Assembly (NCBI GenBank): GCA_035079385.1
Contig: JAVHKY010000003.1
Coordinates: 15,101,001 to 15,165,000, forward strand
DNA from: Aspidiotus rigidus
Taxonomy: Eukaryota; Arthropoda; Insecta; Hemiptera; Diaspididae
DNA length: 64,000 bases
Direction: 5' to 3'
Positions 12,201 through 23,360 of the stretch are shown piece by piece. Within the stretch, counting starts at the first letter, position 1, and each line of letters begins with the position of its first letter. The notes beneath the pieces are model-generated. The model had not been told where the DNA came from, searched no databases, and worked only from the letters and a program-made list of their open reading frames with translations. The position numbers and the translations under genes were made by a program.

Positions 12201-14110
12201 CATGTCGGGCGGCAAAGTTTTTAAAGCGATGTAAACACTCAACTTGAAGGAAAAAATCTGTCGAACAAGGAATCCAGATAGATCATACTTGATAGAGAAA
12301 TCATATTATTCTCTTGTCCTCCAGCGACAAAAAAGTTGAACCGTCAGCTGATAGCTTTAGAAGAATTGATTAGAGCCCCAATAAAAGGTTGAAGAGTTTG
12401 CTCTTAGAATAGTAATTGACAATTGAAATTTCATGTCTTCGCATCATTTCGGAATTCGGAGCCGATTCTCCTCCGTAATGTAAACTGCTTTTCTACAACA
12501 GTTCGTATATATTCGTAATTTCATGTAATTCCCATAAAACAGATTTCCGTTAGTAAACCCGTAAGCTTTTGTTTTGCATTATCAAGCGAGTTGACTTTTG
12601 TAGATAGTGAAATATTTCCAGTCTTGTCGTCTCTCAAATTTACGGAAAGAATTTCTTTACCATTTTCTAACCCCTCTCCGAGCTATTGACCTTCTCTCAT
12701 CCGAAGAATTATCAATTTTCCCTCATATCTTTTATTTCCTTAAACATCTTCCGGAATCCATCACAATTTGACTTACATAATTCATAACAAATTCGTTAAA
12801 CGAGGTAAGGCCTAGTTGCCATCCTCCAACACCCTGTTTATTTATTTATTTATTTTTTTTTATTATCATTATTTTGTATTTTTGTATTTTTTTGTTTTTC
12901 CGTCTAAATTTCTGTAATTTTGTTTTTCTCTTCCTTGTTTTGTAATGTTTCTTTTTTTATTTTTATCTTTATTTTCTATTTTTTTCATTTTTTAATTTTT
13001 TTAAAATTATTTTCACAATGAAGGGTGTAAAAAAAAAAAAAAATTTACGAATGATCTCAGAAGGAAGAGAAATTTGACGAAAAAATCATAGAATTCTTGG
13101 GTAGTTTTTCTTCGAAACTAAAAAATGTGCAAACCAAACGACGTTGTGCGCAAAGTACACTAAATTGAAGACGCAATACCTATGACTCCAGATATATAAA
13201 AAATATATTTTTTTAATATCTCAACAGAGACATTCTTACGCGCAGAAATTTCTGTATTTTTCTGTAATATTCTGATCGATTAAAACGCCGAAGACTGCTG
13301 CGGTATAAGAAGATAAACCGTAAACCTGTTCTTCTAGATGGGTACGTATATTGTACAGATATTCAAGAATAGCTTGAGTATCACACTGGACTCGGCTATT
13401 AATGGAGTATAACGCTATCACTGTTGCTTTCAAATAATGATATTAGTCTTTGAAAACCGGATCGAACTCATGCAGATGAAAGACTAGACCTGTACGACGT
13501 GTACATGGCTAGAGATCGAAACTCACTTATGAGCTAGGATGAGATTAACATTCCAGAAGGAAAGTAATTATCAATACCTACTGTGCTAACGGCTTAGGAA
13601 TCTGGTGCTTTTGCAGGACGACGCTTTTAAAAATTCGAGTGTCGATGCTGTTTGTTCGACTGAGTAACAGGCCTATCCAGAAGAATCTTCTAAATATTCG
13701 CTTCTTCTCCGAATTTCTATGAAGTATCGATACACCGTAGGACACACGATTAAAAATTGACATCGCTCAAGCAATAAAATTCTATTCTCCAAGAAACCTA
13801 ATTACAGAATTTAATAAGTGGCTCTTTCGTCCGGTCGGTTTGAAACTCGAGCCAGCTCAATGAAAATGTGTGCATGTCTGTAATGTGTTCGATAACCTGC
13901 AACTTCGTTGCTCACTCCAAGTATTATTACGTGTATACCTACTCGGAAATATAATTCCGTTAAGAAGACCATTTTTAAAACAAAATGGTTTCAATACAAA
14001 ATTTTCCTCCCTATATTCCTGTTAACTCAAGCTTGGCGAGTAGACAAGTTTTAGGTGCGTTATACCGTCCTCAGTTTTTCTCTTCTATGACTCAGCGTCA
14101 TGATGCGTCT
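12201..14110. other. Region without recognised genes
   Basis: Holds a T-rich stretch (12,836-13,045) and otherwise nothing I can assign; short open frames show no motifs. Confidence 0.4.
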
Positions 14111-14383
14111 TATATACAAACAAATACGGTATAAAAATATTTATCCTGAACAAAAACCTTCCAACATCAAATTAATTGTTTTTTCAAAGTTTATACGGCG
14201 TAAAATATTAATACATACCAATTTTCCTACGTTTCTGCGCTACAACTTTTCTTTTTCATGAGCCAGCGTCTCTCTATAGGTACATTTTTTTTTTTTTGTG
14301 ACACCGAATTTCTGCATTTTTCTCCCATCTATCTCACTGCCTGGAATTTCACCACACCCAATCCAATCCCTAACAATCAACCT
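14111..14383. mobile_element. Left arm of a long inverted-repeat (foldback) element
   Basis: About 250-270 bp that reappears in reverse complement at 14,463-14,695 and continues at 17,081-17,102. Matching blocks include the tgtgacaccgaatttctgca segment, the gaaattccagg/cctggaatttc segment and the ggataaat outer segment. The spacer is about 80-100 bp. No transposase; a non-autonomous foldback or MITE. Confidence 0.85.
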
Positions 14384-15329
14384 GATGTATAGACATTAAT
14401 CGGCACTTGAGAAATTGTAGTCACCCGTGGTACAACTTCCTAGTAATAGGTTGATTAGTATGGATCGATTGGGTGTGAAGAAATTCCAGGAAGTGAGATA
14501 GACGAGAGAAAAATGCAGAAATTTGGTGTCACAAAAAGAAATGTACCTACCTAGAGATGAAACGCTGACTCATGAAAGGAAAAGTTGCAGCGCAGAAACG
14601 TAAGAAAATTGGGATGTATGGGACTTTTACACCATATAAACTTTGAAAAAGAAATTAATTTGATGATGGAAGGTTTTTGCTCAGGATAAATTTTTAACAG
14701 GGAACCTGTTTTATGGGGGGTTATTTGAGAAATCTGCCGTCCGCCGTGCGCCGTCCAGCGAAAAACTTAAAAAAATGTTGACCCTCGAGCCATATATGAT
14801 AGGAGAGGGACTTAGAAAAAATTTCGACTCTCGACCTATAGATGATAGAAGGGGGGACTTGGAAAAAATTCGACTCTCGCGCCATATGTGATAGGAGAGG
14901 GACTTAGAAAAATTTCGACTCTCGAGCTAATAGTTGGTCTAGGCCTTCTTCTTACTACCTTTCTCCAAATCTAGGCTTCCTTGAATTTTCAATACCAAAT
15001 CTCATTCGAATCATAAAACAGGTTCCCTGCGTTCCTCGTTTAACTTCGTTTTTTAACAGGGAACCTGTTTTATGTGGGCTTTTTGAGAAATTTGCCGTGC
15101 GCCGTCCGCCGTCCAGCAAAAAACTTAGAAAAATTTCGACTCTCAAGCCATATATGATAGGAGAGGGACTTAGAAAAACGACGGCTTCTTTAACGAAGTT
15201 AAACGAGGAACGCAGGGAACCTGTTTTATGAGTCAAATAGGATTTGGTATTGAAAATTCAAGGAAGCCTAAACCTAGATAAAGCTAGTATAAAGAAGGCC
15301 TAGACGTAAAATAAGCCTAGTATAATGTA

Positions 15330-15795
15330 GTTTGAAAGTCCAAGTTTTTCTCAAATCTCGAGCTATTTATGATAGGAGGGAGACTTGGGAAAATTTGTCC
15401 CCTATCATATATAGCTCGAGAGTCAAAAGTTTTCCAAGTCCCTCTTCTATCATAATATATAGCTTCAGATTCGAATTTTTTTCCAAGTCCCTCTCCTATC
15501 ATATATGGCGCGAGAGTCGAATTTTTTCTAAGTGCCCCCTCCTATCATCTTTAGCTCGAGAGTCGAAATTTTTTCTAGGTCCCTCTCCTATCACATATGG
15601 CTCGAGAGTCGAAATTTTTCTAAGTCCCTCTCCTATCATATATGGCTCGAGAGTCGAAATTTTTCTAAGTCCCCCTCCTATCATCTATAGCTCGAGAGTC
15701 GAAATTTTTCTAAGTCCCTCTCCTATCATATATGGCTCGAGGGTCGACATTTTTTCCAAGTCCCCCTCCTATCATATATTCTCGAGAGTCGAAAT
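15330..15795. repeat. ~45-bp minisatellite array (one orientation)
   Basis: Roughly ten units of agctcgagagtcgaaatttt followed by tctaagtccctctcctatca and tatat. Units differ by small indels and point changes. Confidence 0.9.
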
Positions 15796-15879
15796 TTTTC
15801 TAAGTTTTTCGCTGGACGGCGGACGGCGCACGCCAGATTTCTCAAGTAGCCACCATAAAACAGGTTCCCTGTTAAAATT

Positions 15880-16920
15880 TCGACCGTCGAGCTATATATG
15901 ATAGGGGCGGGGGGACTTGGAAAAATTTCGAATCCCTAGCTATATATGATAGGAGAGGGACTTAGAAAAATTTCAACTCGAGCTATATATGATGGGAGGG
16001 GGGGGGGGCAGAAACATTTTGACTCTTCGAGCTATATGTGATAGGGGGAGGGGGACATACAGAAATTTCGACTCTCGAGCTATATAATTATGCTAGGAGG
16101 GGAACTTGGAAAAATTTCGACCGTCGAGCTATACATGATAGGGGCGGAGGAACTTGGAAAAATTTCGATTCTCTAGCTATATATGATAGGAGACGGACTT
16201 AGAAAAATTTCAACTCGAGCTATTTATGATCGGGGTGGGGGGAAACTTGGAGAAATTTAGACCCTTGAACTATATATGATAGAGGCGGGGGGGGGGCGGA
16301 AAAATTTCGACTCTCGAGCTATCTAATTATGATAGGAGGGGAACTTGGAAAAAGTTCGACTCTCTCGAGCTATATGTGATAGGGGGAGGGGGACATACAG
16401 AAATGTCGACTCTCGAGCTATATAATTATGATAGGAGGGGAACTTGAAAAAATGTCGACTCTCGAGCCATATATGTTAGGGGCGCGGGAGAAAGAAAAAT
16501 TTCGACTCTCGAGCTATATAATTATGCTAGACTCTCGAGCTATATATGATAGGGGCGAGGGACTTGGAAAAATTTCAACTCGAGCTATTTATGATAGGGA
16601 CGCGGGGGGGGGGGGCTTGGAAAAATTTTGACCCTTGAACTATATATGATAGGGGCAGGGGGACTTGAATAAATTTCGAATCTCGAGCCATATATGATAG
16701 GGGCGCGGGAGACGGAAAAATTTCGACTCTCAAGCTGTATAATTATCATAGGAGGGGAACTTGGAAAAATGTCGATTCTCGAGCTACATGTGATCGGAGG
16801 GGGACTTGGAAAAATTTCGACTTTCGAGCTATATGTGATGGGGGGAGGGGGACTTGAAAAAATTTCGTCTCTCGAGCTATATAATTAAGATAGGAGGGGG
16901 ACTTAGAAAAATTTCGACTC
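15880..16920. repeat. ~45-bp minisatellite array (opposite orientation)
   Basis: More than twenty diverged units in the reverse orientation (tatatgatagg, then ggacttggaaaaatttcgac), with variable G-runs (up to 9 G) between units. Confidence 0.9.
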
Positions 16921-17102
16921 TCAAACTATATTATACTAGGCTTATACCTAGTAGGTCCAGGCCTTTTTTATACTGCCTTTATCAAGGTCTAGGCTCCCTT
17001 GAATTTTCAATACCAAATCCAATTTGCTCATAAAACAGGTTGCCTGCGTTCCTCGTTTAACTTCGTTAAGGAAGCCGTCGTTTTATACCGTATCTGCTTG
17101 TA

Positions 17103-17830
17103 CAAGTTTATAGAACTATTTTAATGAGTTCTTCCCGGTCATTCATAGTTCTGCAACCAAGCACAAAAGGAGTATCTGAATCTGCAAAATAAGAAAAACT
17201 CTCTATGAGGTTAGAAATTTTTCTGGAAAAGTTTCAAATTTCAGTTTTCATCATTTACGATCAAAAAGTGCCTGATAGCGCCCTCTTATTAGTGGTAAAA
17301 ACGGAGCCATATCAAGCGTAACGCATGAACTAATGCGACTGCGCATTAACATATGTTTGTTTTGCTACAAGGGAGTTTTTTTCGTTTTCATTTCGCACCT
17401 AGGGAATATTGATGAGCTATCATCTATCTCGTGGTCGCACTTGTCTTCTACTTTTCGATCTTATTTTTGTAAAATAATGAAGAAAAATCTCCTACGCAAC
17501 ACGGTTAGAAACGTTTATTTCTTGATTCGTAAGACTCATCAACCCTCGCTTTGCTCAGGTCACTAAGGTCAAACTCATCAAGAAATAGCTTGTTTCTAAC
17601 CTTCGTAGCGTAAATAACTATTTCCATGAAATTGAATGAAAATGATATGTAATATATTTTGTAGCATTCATTCTGAAGAGAAAACATGTTTTTTGAAGGA
17701 AAATGTTCCTTCTTTGTTTTTGTTTCTTTTTCTAAGGGAAAATGAGTTTTACTGCTGACCCAACCATATAAAAATGAGAAACATCTAGGTAGTTGAAATT
17801 TTCAAAATTTAGCAGGGAAAAATGATCCTT
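17103..17830. other. Region without recognised features
   Basis: AT-rich; small open frames on both strands with no motifs. Confidence 0.4.
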
Positions 17831-18224
17831 GAGTGGGAAAAATTCACGCAAGGGGAAAACTGAAGGTTTGAGCAGAAACAAATCACGTGCGAGAAGACAG
17901 GCTTCAAGCGGGGAACAATGCGGAAAGAGATCACGCGCATTAAAAATTACGCCTCGAGTGGGAAAAGTGATGCGTTGAGGAAAAAATCACGCGCGTAGAA
18001 ATAGACCTTGAGGGGGCAGAAAAATGACGCCTCCAGCACAAAAAGATCGCGCGTGTAAAAACACGCTTTAAGCGGGGGAAATGAGACCTCAAGCGGGAGG
18101 ACGTAACGCTTCGAGCGGGAAATAGTCACGCGCGTGAAAACACGCCTCAAACAGCAAATAATGACGCTCCAACTGGGGAAAATCACGCGTGTGAAAACAC
18201 GCCTTGAGCGGACAGAAAAAATGA

Positions 18225-18711
18225 CAGCTTCCTTAACAAAGTTGAACAATGAATGCAGGGAACCTGTTTTATGATTTAAATTGGTTTTGGTATTGAGAAT
18301 TCAAAGAAATAGCTCGAGACTCGAAATTCTTCTAAGTCCCGTAACCTAACCTAACCTTAGGTTACTAACTTCGCGGACGCGGACGTTTTCTGAGGATGCA
18401 ATCTCCTAACAAAATGGATAGTGGGTTCCCCGCTAAAAAAAAAAATTCTTCCAAGTCCCGTAACCTAACCTAACCTTAGGTTACTAACTTCGCGGACGCG
18501 GACGTTTTCTGAGGATGTAATCTCCTAACAAAATGAATAGTGGGTTCCCCGCTAAAAAAAAAAATTCTTCCAAGTCCCGTAACCTAACCTAACCTTAGGT
18601 TACTAACTTCGCAGACGGGGACGCGGACGTTTTCTGAGGATGTAATCTCCTAACAAAATGGATAGCGGGTTCCCCGCTAAAAAAAAAAACATAAAACAGG
18701 TGCCCTGTTAA
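18225..18711. mobile_element. CAGGGAACC-end element carrying three 119-bp tandem repeats
   Basis: The left end is cagcttccttaacaaagttg followed by gcagggaacctgttttatga; the right end is cataaaacaggtgccctgtt. It interrupts the surrounding minisatellite, so it is younger. Its interior is a 119-bp unit repeated three times (starts of the gtaacctaacc motif at 18,341, 18,460 and 18,579), unlike the 45-bp units of the sibling copies. Each unit contains a TTAGG-like inverted motif and ends in an A-run. Confidence 0.75.
18328..18692. repeat. 119-bp tandem repeat x3 with CCTAA/TTAGG motif
   Basis: Three nearly identical copies with a period of exactly 119 bp between motif starts. Each contains cctaacctaaccttaggtta, that is, CCTAA units meeting TTAGG head to head, then gcggacgcggacg and ggttccccgctaaaaa. 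Confidence 0.95.
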
Positions 18712-18900
18712 TATGATGCCCCAAATGGGACGCATGTGGTAATACGCCTTGAGCAGGAAAAAATGACGCTTCAAGCGGGAAAAAATCACGCGCATAAATA
18801 CACACTTTAATCGGGAAAAATTGACGCTTTGAGCGGGAAAAAATCACGCGCGTAAAAACACACTTTGAGCTGGAAAAAAATGACCCTCTGAGAAGGAAAA

Positions 18901-21469
18901 AATATTGTGGTGTTACAAACCAGGAACCGACCAAAGATGACTGCTTACTGAACTCTACACAGAGCAGTACAGTCTCAAAAATGACAGCAGTTCAAATAAA
19001 CTGATGGAGCACGGTAAAAACAACAAGTAGGTATTGAAATCGCTGTTAATTACAGAACTGAGGAAATGAGTGTCTATCGTTTATTTATATACATAGTATG
19101 CTAATGCGACAGAATTTACAAGTAGTAAAGTGACAATAAATGACAATTACATGTAAAGTATATGGAAAATGATTAATAAACAAAAAATTATTTAGTCCAT
19201 ATCAAAGAAAAAGTGAAAATAATATTATTAATTATAAGAGAGGTAGCGTTACATACACAATTATGAAGTATAAAAAATACATAATAAACAATAATAATTG
19301 TGAAAATATAGTGTCTATGTTTAGAATAGAATTGGAAAGAGTTTTATAATTAATATCGAGATGGCGTTAATAATATTATTAATGAAAAGACAATAAATGC
19401 AGTAATACAATGAGTGAGGGACATAACAGTGCGAGAAAACACGCCTCGAGCTTTTCAAGCGGGAAAAAATTACGCGTGGGAAATTCATTCAAAAATTCAT
19501 TTTTATTCATGAAATCGGCCTCTCTCATATGTGGATTTTTGGATTCTACGTTGAAATTCACTAGTCAAAAGGACTACAAACTTGCCTTAGGTAAATTTCA
19601 CCCAAAAAAGCTGCGACATCTCTCGCTGGCAATTTATGCGTGCCAAGTTCCACAGAACTACAAAGTGGACCTCTTATTACATTAATTTTAACGTTTGAAA
19701 CAACGCATACAATGAAAAGTAGTTCTACTAGGTTCGATGGTCCCCGCTTTTTTCCCAATTTTTCCTCCCTCTACTCCACCCTGAGGGAGCTAGAACGTCG
19801 AAATTTATTCAAAGATCTTACCTAACTAAGAAGAAATTTGTCAAAAAAAAATTACACGTCAATAGGTAAAAGCATTCAAGGTTATGGAATTATACACGTA
19901 TGCATATCTATCTTATATTTCAGACAAGTGAGAAATAACATGAGGAACAATAGCAAAACAGTCATCAGATCATATGTTCAAGAAATGATCCTTAGTAATC
20001 TCGTCATTCAGTAAACGGTGTTGTTTACAGTACTTGTCATAAAAATTTCAGTATTCTCGAGTCTATTGAGAGTCTTACTATTAAATTATTATTAGTATTC
20101 TTTGACTTTAGGTTTAGAGAGTATTTGTATATTAAATGTTTGCATTTCTAATGATTTTTGAGAAAAAACGTACAGTGGGAAACCCTCTTCACTGTGTTTG
20201 AGGGGGTCTCTTAGCTCATTATGTGGGCAGTCTCCCCTTCCCTCTCTCTCCCCTCGGGGGTTCATTATGAATAGAGAAAAATGAGAATGAACAACTGGAA
20301 GTGAACGTCCATCTTAGCTAGGTATAAAAGAGTTAAGATTAAATCTACGATATTTCAATGGTGGATTGGACTCTCGTTTCGTATGATTTATCTGTTAGTA
20401 TCATCTGGGAGGAGCAAACGCGAATCGGATTTTTGATAACATCCTGGTGGCGCATACCTTTTTTGTAGAAGAAATCTCAAAAAATTACACGATACTCTCG
20501 TCTCATCACTCTATTATCAGTTACCTCACAGCGTACCGGTACTATATGAAAAAATAATGAATGTGTAGTGTGCATAGAGTACACTTGCACAGTAATCATC
20601 ATCTACGGATTACATTCTTAGTGGAGTCTCTCTTGCGTAGTACAGTACAAGCACTGTTATTTCTAGCTTACCTTTTCATTCCTACATGCGTATAAGTTAC
20701 AACGTAGGCACTACTTTAGTCACGATTCTCACTTAATATTATTATCTTGGTTACTACAACAGTAGTCATAAAAAAATGAGATACAAGCACACATTTATTT
20801 TTTCGAAGAAAAAACAATGTGAGTGTATCACACTTTTGTGACTACTTCCCTCATCTTTTTACTCTGAATAACGTTTTTCAGCATGCTCACTGAATTTCAA
20901 AGAACCGATTTTTAAACATACTCAATGAATTGTTCTATTCTCCGCCCGTTGATGGCTTCTTAGCCGAAAGTGCTTGCGGTACTTTGTTTGTTTTATTTCT
21001 GCGGCTTTTTGCAAATTCTCTTCGTACATGTACTCTTTGTAGTATTTGTCGGTTTTCGTTCATTTACTCATTGTGGTAATTGTCATTCTCAATATGTCGG
21101 GCCGTAACTTGCAGGAACGAATCGATTCAATTCAATGAACTTCAACGAACAAAAAATTGGCTTAAGAATCAATAATCAGCCCCCCTAGCAAGTGCGACGC
21201 AGTTGCTCTTAGAAAATTCTGGCTCATATTCAATTTTACTACACTATTCAACCGAAAAACCTGCAAAATAAGTCTAGTTTACAATATTTTAGGCCGCTAG
21301 CTTTCGAGGGCTCACGCTCTCAGCTCGTTCTCTACCTTTTTAGTCTACTATACTGCATTTAAGGCCTATATAAGTTAATGAAAACTAAACCTACTATAGC
21401 AGCCTAGTTTAGGCCTAGTTTGACGACGGCTAACACACTGTATAATGAAGGCCCCAAACTATGCGAGGT
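18901..21469. other. Region without recognised genes
   Basis: AT-rich. It holds one stray minisatellite unit (19,425-19,475) and a short inverted-repeat element (20,769-20,853). No coding evidence. Confidence 0.4.
20769..20853. mobile_element. Tiny inverted-repeat element (~85 bp)
   Basis: Ends gtagtcataaaa and ttttgtgactac are imperfect inverted repeats enclosing gatacaagcacaca. An inverted related copy lies at 31,500-31,565, supporting a dispersed family. Confidence 0.5.
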
Positions 21470-21940
21470 GTACTTGCAGATTTCTGAATCACCTACAGTG
21501 TATGAAGGGGGAAGGGGTGTACTTGCAGATTTCTGAATTCGGTACGAGGTATTTTGTCCAATAAATTCCAGGAGATTCGTCCATTATTTTCCAGAAAGAA
21601 GGGTAGTAAATTTCTAAGTTCGCACGCACACGCGCACGCCTGCAAGGCCTGTACTCGCAAATTCCTGAGTAAGCCACGGAGAATAAATTTGCACGCGCCC
21701 ACGCTCGCCCGCAAGGTCTGTACTCGTATATTTCTGTATCACCAACGCGGTATAAATTTGTACACGCACGCATGAAGGGTTGTACTTGCAAATTTCTAGA
21801 TCACCCGCGGAATATGAATGTGCACGCGCATGCGCACGCCTGCAAGGGCTGTACTCGCAAATTTATGAATTACCCACGGTTTACATTGGCACGCGCACAA
21901 TCTCGGCGGACGGGGGGAGGGGGCGTGCTCGCGAATTTTC
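21470..21940. repeat. Minisatellite, ~60-71-bp units with cgcacgc blocks
   Basis: Starts of the gtactcgcaaatttctg block at about 21,650, 21,720, 21,781 and 21,852, plus diverged units before. Same family as 11,925-12,200. A large hAT element has inserted at its right edge. Confidence 0.85.
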
Positions 21941-22940
21941 CAATAGGGCAGTGTTTCTCAACCTTTCTTATATCGCGACACATTTTTCCATGAGACGATA
22001 TTACTGCGGCATAGCATTTCCAGAACTCCAAATTGTATCGAAAATTTTTGTGCGTTTTGACATTTTCATGTCTCTACTGATTTCCTCCTCCTAATTTCAG
22101 AATTTAAGGCCTTGAAGATGGCTGTATGAGGCCTCACCCCTTTCCTCTATACTACGGTTCCGGGAAACAAGAGCTTTGATCTTCCACCGGGACTCAAAAA
22201 ACTTTTGCCGCCAAAATACGCAAAAGTGTCTGAATATTTCCTGCATTTGCTGGAAACCCTCTGGGCTCTTCTAATTCAGAAATTTATGAGGAAACATAAA
22301 ATATCATCTGTATTTTTGACCAAGTCCAAGAAAGTTCTTGATTTTCATGGCAGTGAGTGCAGGTTTTGACTCAAGTTCAAGTAATTATAACTGGAACTGA
22401 TATCATTCAAGAATTGGAACACATCGGTCAGATAGTGCTTATGATTGCTTTTTCGAGTAATTTCATTATTGAAATAATTAATTTAAATATATATAAAAAA
22501 AAAAGACAAAAATATCAATTAATAAAAAAAAATGATTTGAAAAAAATTAATTAATAAATTAATATTTTGATTATAATGAAAATTAAAATCATTATTAATA
22601 AATAAATTATAAATTTAATTTATATAAATTAAATTAAATACGAAATACACAATTCATTTTATTTATTTTAATTTTATTTATGTATAATTAAAATAAATAT
22701 TTTAAATCATTTTTTTAATAACAATTTTTATTTAATTATATTTAAATTGATTTTTTTTATATCATTAATAAATCTAATCATTTTATTTCTTCAAGTATAA
22801 CTTTTATAATTTTCAGATTATACAGAATATTAATTTTTATAATACATGAAGCGAAAGTGCTGCGTATTGTGTTTGTTTTTCGTAGCGAAACATGCCGTTA
22901 TCAGAACCGTGACGAAAATGTTTTACCCGTGGCGAAAATC

Positions 22941-23151
22941 TGTTAGAATTCTGACAACTCTAGGAGAGTATAGTTAGCGCTGCTATCGGCAGTGTATATA
23001 ACTAATTTGGCATGACGTATCTACTTAAGACTTGTATCTATGTATATGTTCTTGTTAGTATCTTTTCGATAGTAGAAATATATAACGTTGTTGTCTTGGC
23101 CATTGCGACTTTATTATTTTCTTTAACAAAAATCAACTTCAATTTTTATCA
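22941..23151 (+). repeat. 5' LTR of copia element
   Basis: 211 bp, TG...CA, matching the 3' LTR (27,421-27,631) with 4 differences by eye (about 98% identity). Preceded by the target duplication AAATC (22,936-22,940). Confidence 0.97.
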
Positions 23152-23153
23152 GA

Positions 23154-23165
23154 TTATGGGCCCAG
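23154..23165 (+). promoter_or_regulatory. Primer-binding site, initiator tRNA-Met anticodon-arm type
   Basis: TTATGGGCCCAG three bases after the 5' LTR is complementary to the anticodon stem-loop of insect initiator tRNA-Met (CTGGGCCCATAA). This is the internal half-tRNA priming known for Drosophila copia, unlike the 3'-CCA-end priming of most LTR elements. Confidence 0.85.
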
Positions 23166-23360
23166 GAAGCTTCCACTGCGCCATACTGCCAAGTAAGCTT
23201 AGTACGCGATAAAAGTAAGCCTTTCAAGAAATATAAAACCAAAACAAGTAATCCTGATAAGTTTGACCATCCAAATCCGAATAAGAATTACTCGAATAAC
23301 TATCAAGCTTTAAGACGTGGTCGAGGAAACCAACGAATCAGCAAGTCATTCAACAAGAAG

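Larger units (their letters stand above)
14696..17080. mobile_element. Composite of CAGGGAACC-end elements filled with a ~45-bp minisatellite
   Basis: Element ends occur at 14,696 (aacagggaacctgttttatg), 15,018-15,050, 15,053, 15,181-15,235 (inverted), 15,800-15,875 (inverted) and 17,000-17,080, implying at least three nested or joined copies. One end type is aacaggg...; the other carries ggcttcc, the small palindrome ttaacgaagttaa and gaggaacgcaggg. Interiors are arrays of a ~45-bp unit built on ctcgagagtcgaaatttttc and tatcatatat. No protein is encoded; frames across the array (for example 15,332-15,901) are repeat translation. Ends, palindrome, internal tandem repeats and insertion into a T-run resemble Helentron-derived HINE/DINE-1 elements; this class is my inference. 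Confidence 0.7.
14463..17102. mobile_element. Right arm of the foldback element, split by an insertion
   Basis: The arm runs 14,463-14,695, is interrupted by the composite insertion 14,696-17,080, and resumes with ttttataccgtatctg at 17,081. The left arm shows the uninterrupted order (cggtataaaaatatttatcc in complement), so it serves as an internal empty-site reference. Confidence 0.75.
17836..18900. repeat. Minisatellite with palindromic acgcgcgtgaaaacacgc core, interrupted at 18,225-18,711
   Basis: Units of about 35-40 bp alternate gcgggaaaaaatgacgc and aatcacgcgcgtgaaaacac blocks. The array is cut by another repeat element and resumes at about 18,730; a stray unit lies at 19,425-19,475. 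Each unit has dyad symmetry around gcgtgaaaacacgc. Confidence 0.85.

Noticed and set aside
14690..14705. TTAA at the element end as a piggyBac target duplication
   Set aside because: The opposite borders do not show TTAA, and the two ends are not simple terminal inverted repeats.
15332..15901. 189-codon open frame on the plus strand, and similar frames at 42,768-43,273 and 16,428-16,888
   Set aside because: They translate the 45-bp minisatellite in frame (repeating KFFLSPSPIIYGSRVEIF-type text); the unit length lets several frames stay open.
14780..16920. Repeat-spacer look of a CRISPR array
   Set aside because: Units are contiguous and diverged along their whole length, with no constant repeat separated by unique spacers, and the DNA is eukaryotic.
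21489..22094. Overlapping open frames of about 73-104 codons on both strands
   Set aside because: They cover the cgcacgc minisatellite and the start of the hAT element; no independent coding evidence.
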